Shown piece after piece: positions 57,021-63,095 of a stretch of 63,095 bases of DNA. The notes beneath the pieces were generated by a model. The model was not told the origin of the DNA. It made no database searches and saw only the letters and a program-made list of their open reading frames with translations. How positions within the stretch are numbered: the first letter of the stretch is position 1; each line of letters begins with the position of its first letter. The translations under genes and the position numbers were made by a program. Source of the stretch: Spirogloea muscicola (Eukaryota > Streptophyta > Zygnematophyceae > Spirogloeales > Spirogloeaceae); contig WELB01000022.1 in the NCBI GenBank assembly GCA_009602725.1, positions 269,532-332,626 of the forward strand, read 5' to 3'.

Positions 57021-57460
57021 AAATGCCAGCCGAAAGGAATGTACAAGGTCTGAAAGGGCCGGAAGGCGAGGGGGGTTAGGGAGGGAGGGGCAGCAAGATA
57101 GAGAGCGCGCGAGTGCGCGAACAGAGCGCGCGAGGGAAGCAGGAAGAATGGAGATTGCATTGAGTGATGGAGGGCTTGAGTGGCCAAGTATAAAGGCAAG
57201 CACACCGACAGATGCACATCACCTGCCGCGAAGCTGACCCGCTCAGGAACCACGAGTCAGCACGAAGAGGTCGGCAACTGATGCACGAAAACCGGGAGGG
57301 AGGGACATAGAGAGAGAGTAAGAGGGGGAGAGGAAGCAAGGGCGGCCAGATTAACTGGTGGCTGGGAGAGGCCAGCCCAAAGGAATGGACAAAGTCTGAA
57401 GGAGCCGGAGTGCTAAGGACTGAGACAGCAGCAAGCGGACTCTCAGTAACCTCCAGTCAG
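57020..57460 (-). repeat. Family A and E tails next to the MTP6-like gene
   Basis: Family A tail at about 57005-57065; family E tail at about 57160-57290 with its coding end (VLT-like) at 57285-57260; family A tail at 57352-57420 preceded in its sense by LLTGGY-stop (57460-57440). These end about 150 bp before the MTP6-like start codon. Confidence 0.7.
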
Positions 57461-57610
57461 TAGATGCAAGTATGATCAGCTAGCAGGCGGGAAGACGTCG
57501 CGAGAGAGGGGGGTGGACGATCAGCCACTGCGGCTGCGTGACTGCACTGCCTGGCAGAGAAAGGCGCGCGGGGCGCGCGCCTGGCAGAGGGGCAGGCCGC
57601 GCGAGCTGCC

Positions 57611-60321
57611 ATGCCCCGGGGCTGCTCGGCGTTGGCCAGCAGCCTGGCGGCGCTGGCCATCGGCAGCTCGCGCGCAGCGGCCCCCGCGCCCTCGGCCACC
57701 GCCGCCGCCGCCGCAGCTCAGCACCTCGGCGACGCGATCGAGCGTGGCCGCGGCTCGACTGCCCGGCCGACAGTCCACCGAGCGAGCAGCCCGCAATCGC
57801 TCGCGGAAACTTGCAGCTTCCGCTTCGCCAGCCCCATTCTCCGTCAGGATTTTGCTGGTAGTGCGTGGCCCCTGATCGGCAGGCGGTGGCACACTGGTGG
57901 ATCCGGCGGCCACGACCATGCCGGCGGGTTGGAGGACCTCGACCTCAAGGCCGGCGTCGGCGTGAGGAAGCAGGACGCTGACGGCGCCGCGGACCGCATC
58001 ACGCGCCTCGGCCTGCTGGCGGACGTGGCGCTCACCGCCGGCAAGGGCGCCGCGGGCTTCGTGTCCGGCAGCACCGCCATCATCGCCGACGCCGCGCACT
58101 CGCTGTCGGACGTGGTGGGCTGCCACTGGCGTTGGTCGCCAGCGTGCCTCCGGCAGTGTTGGGTATGACTGCCAGTTGCTAAACCCCAGGCCCCGTGCCT
58201 GGCCTGGCAGGTGCTGAGCGCCGTGACTCTGTGGTCGGTCCGCGTCGCCCGCCTGCCCAAGGACGACAAGCATCCTTATGGTCTGCTCCCGCCACTACAT
58301 ACCCAGAAGCTCACAATCACTTGCTTGGGTCCAAGTCTTGACCCTCACCTGGCCCTCGTCTGCCCCTCACAACTGACTGCAGCTCTCCTCTGGGTGTAGG
58401 CCATGGCAAGTTCGAGACTGTCGGGGCCCTGGCCGTCTCCGCCACGCTCCTTGCCACAGGTGGCGGCATCGCCTGGCATGCCGTCGAAGTGCTCCAGGTA
58501 ACAGCTCTCTCGACCATCGACACTCAAGGCCACTAGCTCGATCGACCCCGTGCCACTACAGCACTTCTGTTTACTGCTCAGCGTTTAGAGATGCAAACAA
58601 ATACAGCAACTTGACATACTTTGATCACATACCTGGTGTAGGCCCTGTACCCCCAAGTGGGCGAGATAGCTCTGGAGGTGCTGCACGTAGGACCAGAGCA
58701 CGCTCATGGCAATGTCCACGGCCATGGGCACGGGCTCGATCAGGACCATATGGGCTTCGCGCTGGCGGCAGCCGTGGGGTCCATAGGCGTCAAGGAAGGG
58801 TGACCACTGTAACCCAGGCCCTCAGCTCAGGAACAGCTGATGCTGAGTCTCTATTGCTGGGGTTTAATTATTGTGTAAGTAGCATGCCATGCTCTGCCAT
58901 GATGCCATGCACATTGTTTCCCTTTGCAGATTTCATAAGCTCACTCGAGAAGTAGCAGGATGTCATTTTGGCCAGGCTATACAGGGCAACACGGAGCGTT
59001 GGGCTGAAGCAAGGCAGCCAGCTACTCATGGCCAATGCCTGGCACCATCGCAGCGATGCCATCTCCTCGGTGGTTGCCTTGATTGGCATAGGTGTGGGGT
59101 CTGGCAAAAACCTTCGCATGCTACTGGCAAATCTCTGGATGCAGGAACATCATTCAGGGATACCCCTCCTTTGACTGCTCTTGTGTTCGCTATGGCAGCC
59201 GGGACAATGGCAGGAGTTCCCGTTCTGGACCCTGTGGCCGCACTTCTGGTCTCTGGCATGATTGTCAAGGCTGCACTTGGCATCGCGTCGCAGAGGTACT
59301 GCAATCTCCATGCATGGCAAGTCACAGTTGGCAAATTCGTACAGCTGGGCCTCTTAGCACTTTGATTGAGTCTACTGTTTGTCATGTACTCTCTGGTATG
59401 AAGTTGGTCTCACGATTGGTGCACTGAAGCAATAGGCGCATATCTAGCATATGTTCTGTACAACCTGCTCATTGCAATCCCTTGTCTTCATTGCAAAGCT
59501 GGTCTTATATCGTCTTGAGAATGTCAGCATGTGATCCTGGTGCTCAGTGGCCCCTTAGACAGCAAGTTGTTGTGCTAAAACTGCCGTAATGGCCTACTAC
59601 CATCAGTTTGCAGGAGCTTGTGGACGCTGGGTTGCCTGAGAAGCTGCTGAAACCTATCCGCATGGAAGTGCTCAAAGTTGACGGTGTTGAGGCATGTTCC
59701 TTGAGCTTTTGCAAGCTCTCCCAACCAAGAGTCAGGACTTCTGAGTCGTGGATCTTTTTCATGTCTATGTTAGGAAGTTGGGGCCTGGTCAAGGGCCCTC
59801 TCAAGCCTGCTCTTGCAAGTCAATACTAGAGGCCCAGCATTCCACTTATTCTCCGTATCTGCGCATGTGTTGTGCAGGGGTGCCACAACTTGCGTGGTCA
59901 TAAGATGGGGCCCAGCATACACATTGACTCTCACATTGAGGTGCTGAAAGCAACACATACAGCACAGTACACTTGCCACAATGTCATCCCACAAGCAGCT
60001 GCATTTGCAGGGTCCTCTATATGGCTCAAGACCTCACATGCATGACGTCCTGGATGTTTCAGGTTGATCCGGACTTGACAGTTCGTGCTGCTCATGATAT
60101 TGGTAAAGCCGTGGAGCAGAGGCTTAGAAGGACTTACCCTCTGATAGCGGAGGTCTTTGTGCACGTCGGTGGGTGCCTCGCTGTCTTTTGCTGCAAGCAA
60201 GCTCACCTTATGTTCGATACCCTGTGCGTGGCTTCAAGAAGGAGGTCCTCTGTTTATGTTTATGCTCGGAGGTCCCTAAGTCGTTGCTCCATTGTATTGT
60301 GCAGATCCAGCTCGCCGCTGA
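57611..60321 (+). CDS. Cation diffusion facilitator, MTP6/MTPC-like (Fe/Zn group)
   Basis: CDF proteins export divalent metals from the cytosol or matrix by proton exchange. Ten exons are fully in phase and give 437 residues: 57611-58114, 58211-58280, 58400-58497, 58642-58799, 58976-59091, 59199-59295, 59607-59691, 59878-59940, 60063-60168 and 60305-60321. Exon 7 uses a GC donor (GAG|GCATGT). Residues 1 to about 125 form an Ala/Ser/Arg-rich leader that could target an organelle. The metal sites are AHSLSD in helix 2 and AWHHRSD in helix 5, both HxxxD. A loop in exon 4 is His/Gly-rich (EHAHGNVHGHGHGLDQDH). Other signatures are DDKHPYGHGKFETVGALAVS, ELVDAGLPEKLLKPIRMEVL, and the cytosolic domain GCHNLRGHKMGPSIHIDSHI ending VFVHVDPARR-stop. 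The sequence follows plant MTP6 proteins closely. Metal specificity is not certain. Confidence 0.95.
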
Positions 60322-60719
60322 CATTGTGTGGGGCTGACTCACCAGTTGTGGTACTATTTATATGTAAGAGCAGTGCAACAGGCCATCTCGGCAAAGTATG
60401 TGCGTATGTGCTTCATGTGTTTGGGTTGGCAGTGGAGTGTTGAGCAACTCTAAGCACACCACCACTGCAGTGTGTATATGTTGGGCCAATAGCCATTGGT
60501 GCGCCAGCACTCCATACTGTGTGTTGCTCTTTGAGAAGTTGCACATGCTGCACCTGCCAAACAGTCTGGTTGAAGCTGCTTGGCAGCAAGCATGGTATCA
60601 AGGACGGCTCGTGGGAGCAGACTATATTGTGCATGCCGCTCATTTTGCTGGTCTGAATATCTTGATTTGCTGGTTTGAATATCTGGATTCGCTTAGTCTG
60701 CTGGCAACTCTCGGTAATG
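60322..60719. other. 3' flank of the MTP6-like gene, no gene seen
   Basis: Short frames only. It probably contains the 3' UTR. A short tandem (ctggtctgaatatcttgatt and ctggtttgaatatctggatt) occurs at about 60649-60688. Confidence 0.5.
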
Positions 60720-61052
60720 AAAATGGAGTGTGTACTGAGTGATGGAGGGCCTGAGTGGCCAAGTACAAGAGCAAGCACATTGACAGATGTATAATACCTG
60801 CTGCTAAGCTGACCCGCTCAGTTACCGCGAGTCAGTACGTAGAGGTTGCTGACTGATGCCCAAATATCAGACTGCAATTGACAAGCCCTTGTGCCACCAG
60901 CCAAAGCTCGACCAGCTTTCTGGTGCAACGCATGAGCCTGAGCTCGCAGCAAACAGGCTGACACACAACGCCGCAGAAACGGCACGTAGACTGCCGGCAT
61001 GCCCATCTCAGCTGGAAGCATATACAGAGATGGATAGAGAGGGCTTAAGATA
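60720..61052 (-). mobile_element. Family E retroelement end
   Basis: Minus sense: a C-terminal piece from about 61040, closely similar to 56790-56556, ends VSNLYVLTRGN near 60820, with the stop and last codon altered. Its tail runs 60840-60722 (gtgatggagggcctgagtgg then ccaagtacaagagcaagcac). It is the second copy with this coding segment. Confidence 0.7.
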
Positions 61053-61560
61053 GAATTAGAGGGATCGAGAGGGAGGATGTGCCCACTTTAAAGTGGGAAG
61101 TTTCCACCTCCGCCACAGGCATGGTCGTGATAGCTTGTCAGATGTCATGACCCTGTCAGCTGCTGCCCCAGATATTGGCAGATCAAGGCGTCCATGTTGG
61201 CGGCAAAGAGGCCGCTGCCGAAGCACTTGCAGCCTCATCAATACCACCAACTTTGTCCACTTTTGACCAATAATAGTCACAAATAGCTGGAGACCGCAGC
61301 TAACGATGAGATGCAGAGCCTGTTGGCAGGTCCAGAGCGCAACCTTGATTACTGGAGCTCTAGGCCGCATAGCACACTAAGCTGCACCCAGACGACAGTG
61401 CCAGCTCGGTAGCCATTGGACATTCACAGTAAATCTAAGCAAATTGGTGCAATATACAAGCCTCAACTGCATAAGTCCGAGGCACACAGTGTGCCCCAAT
61501 GGTGTGCAAGCTCCACGAGCAATGGCTTAGACACCGGCAAGTACATGCTGCATCCATGCG
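61053..61560. other. No gene recognised
   Basis: Frames on both strands are short or lack motifs. The left edge has a near-inverted repeat (cccactttaaagtggga at 61081-61097, a perfect palindrome around ttaa). Confidence 0.45.
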
Positions 61561-61562
61561 TT

Positions 61563-61850
61563 TCACATTCCGGGAGAATGGAAGCTCTGATAGCCCCCTC
61601 TTCGAGTCTGCGGCCGGGCAGCAGCACGGTGAGCAAGGAGGTCGAGGATCTGCAGCCACTGTTTGCCAAAGTGGCCATGGGTGACATAGATGATTGTATT
61701 TTTCCGAAACCTGAGGCTAGGAAGTAAAGCGGTCCTTGACAGAAGACGGCGGCTGAGAGGCCAGCGTGAATACATGGGCGAAAGAGTGCACCAGAACAGC
61801 ATTCGGCTCCACAGGGCAAGAGCGTCAAGCTTAGCGCTGAGCCTACACTT
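61563..61850 (-). mobile_element. Degenerate retroelement C-terminal fragment
   Basis: The minus strand near 61715-61600 reads IIYVTHGHFGKQWLQILDLL, then AHRAAARPQ. This corresponds to the DVHGAFGSRWLD ... LARxA segment of the better copies. An overlapping plus-strand frame is probably coincidental. Confidence 0.5.
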
Positions 61851-61982
61851 TGATATCCCTGGTTAGCAGCCTAGGCTCGGACAGACTGGCATCAGGCAAC
61901 GAGTACCCCGTCATCAGCAGAAGGCAGTTAGATGAGCAAGGTGGAGCCTTGGCTCGCAGCAGGCAGGCAGGCCGACAAGAAG

Positions 61983-62970
61983 AAAGTGCTCGCTCATAGA
62001 GAAGAGGAGCTGGCAAAGCCAGCCCCAAAAAAGAATGGACTGTGTCCAAAGCCAAAGAGGAGCCGGAAAAAGGACTACACTACAAAACACAGAGGAGCCG
62101 GAAAAGGGACTACACTACAAAACACTGCAAAACGCATAGACGATGCAGAGGGAAGCTCAGTACCCACGAGTGAGCAACATCAGGTCTGAGTTGCTCGCTG
62201 CAGGGAAAGAGGCACTCCGCCGAGACCCAGAGGCGGCGGCCATAGCACGGCCTGCTCGCGTGTGGACGGCGTTGGGCAAGGGAGCGTTGAAGCGGTACCG
62301 CCTGGCGCATGCGGAAGACTTGGGCGAGCGAAGCGGCGGCGTTGAAGCCGGGCATCGCCCCTGGCAGATCCGGCCGCCGGTCAATGGCCTGGCGGGCAAG
62401 CCGCTGAAGGAGATCCAGCCAGCGGCTGCCGAAAGCCCCGTGTGTACATCCATCGCCAGGGCCGCGAATTCATCACCAACGGGGTGATCCGCACATTTTC
62501 GCTCCTTGCCCCGGGCCGCCAGGCCGACCGCGTGCCCTGCAAACGACGCCGAGCTCGTGGGATTGGCGGAAGCAGTCAGTTGTCACCACATCGGCGACGA
62601 TGCGGGGACCGCCGCCGGGCGGGATGGCGACCAGGTCGGCGCGTCGTGTGTGGGACTGGCCGTTCGCGCCCAGCTGGATGGCCAGTATTGAGGAGTTCTC
62701 CACAGCCACCTTGAAGCCAGCCTCCGTAAACACCCCCTGCATACCATCTCGCAGGAGATCGTGGGAAGCGGTCCGCTCGCCCCCGTGTGCGCAACGCAGC
62801 ATATGCGCAGCCAGCTCCGCAGGTTCAGCGTGACGGCACCGCACCCGCACTGAGTGAACAACAATGGTAGGCCGAGACGAGACGGGCAGCGGCGGCCGGA
62901 GCTCGACCAGCGCAGGGCGGGGGCTGGTGTGAACAGGGGCTGGGGCGGGAGAAGGTGGGCCCCCGTTCAC
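61983..62970 (-). mobile_element. Family C retroelement C-terminus with complete 3' tail
   Basis: Minus sense: 62870-62580 encodes VRVRCRHAEPAELAAHMLRC, EAGFKVAVENSSILAIQLGA and RRADLVAIPPGGGPRIVADV then VTTD. The part at about 62480-62290 carries the FNAAASLAQVFRMRQAVPLQ-type block after frameshifts. The coding end is SDLMLLTRGY-stop at about 62190-62157. The family C tail follows from 62157 to 61983, including a small internal duplication (ggactacactacaaaacac, at about 62070 and 62107) and stem gagctggcaaagccagcccc. It matches the plus-strand copy at 54790-55790 in order and spacing. Confidence 0.75.
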
Positions 62971-63095
62971 ACGCGCCAGCGCGCCGGGTCGCCGGTAGGC
63001 CCCGGGGCGGCGGGGCCCGCGGATCCCGGGGCAGGGGGGATTCGGGGGGCCAGGCGCCGCCCGATGCGGCGCATCGCGCGGTGGGCAGCGCGCGG
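62971..63095. other. GC-rich window edge
   Basis: Very GC-rich sequence with no recognised coding motif. It may be more 5' sequence of the adjacent retroelement copy or unrelated. Confidence 0.4.

Noticed and set aside
61416-61727. Plus-strand frame of 103 codons near the right end
   Set aside because: It overlaps a minus-strand retroelement fragment that carries a recognised motif, and has no conserved features of its own.

Overview
This is nuclear DNA from a eukaryote, most likely a green alga or a close relative in the Viridiplantae. The genes are split into many short exons by spliceosomal GT-AG introns, with a few GC-AG. GC-rich first exons carry (CGG)n runs. Several products have their best-known relatives in plants: an SCI1-like protein, an MTP6-type metal transporter, an ERD6-like sugar carrier and a universal stress protein. 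The species cannot be named from the sequence alone. Exon positions below were read by eye from splice consensus, phase and family conservation; no transcript evidence was available.

Layout. 1-1368 (+): 3' part of COQ9. 2002-6223 (-): tandem CCCH zinc-finger (TIS11/tristetraprolin-type) exons preceded by coiled-coil exons. 8435-11256 (-): TyrP/Trp-type aromatic amino acid permease. 12085-16699 (+) and 17834-20753 (-): two convergent fucosyltransferase-like paralogs with different intron density. 21443-23442 (+): EMG1/NEP1, seven exons resolved. 23640-28980: retroelement debris. 29008-31001 (+): universal-stress-protein-like gene. 31997-34158 (-): HAD-superfamily 5'-nucleotidase-like protein. 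35653-37761 (+): SCI1-like nuclear protein. 38316-41624: a small unknown exon, an AT-rich island, retroelement debris and an unknown membrane protein. 45608-49558 (+): MFS sugar transporter. 51225-53214 (-): short-chain dehydrogenase with an unusual active site. 53200-57460: retroelement debris. 57611-60321 (+): MTP6-like cation diffusion facilitator, all ten exons in phase. 60720-63095: more retroelement debris.

The genes form no obvious pathway. They are ordinary housekeeping or membrane genes: ubiquinone synthesis, ribosome biogenesis, glycosylation, transport and mRNA regulation. The gaps between them hold a dense mosaic of 5'-truncated non-LTR retrotransposon ends.

These ends are the most distinctive part of the window. 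At least five subfamilies share a related protein C-terminus, finishing in variants of DL-x-x-LTRGY-stop. Each is followed directly by its own roughly 80-170 bp 3' tail containing a short GC-rich stem-loop. Where more sequence survives, the C-terminus looks like a restriction-endonuclease-like domain. The tails occur dozens of times on both strands and are often nested in one another.

Four single 'n' characters (11491, 33794, 40895, 53078) sit in GC-rich sequence and probably mark unsequenced gaps of unknown length, so reading frames across them are unreliable.
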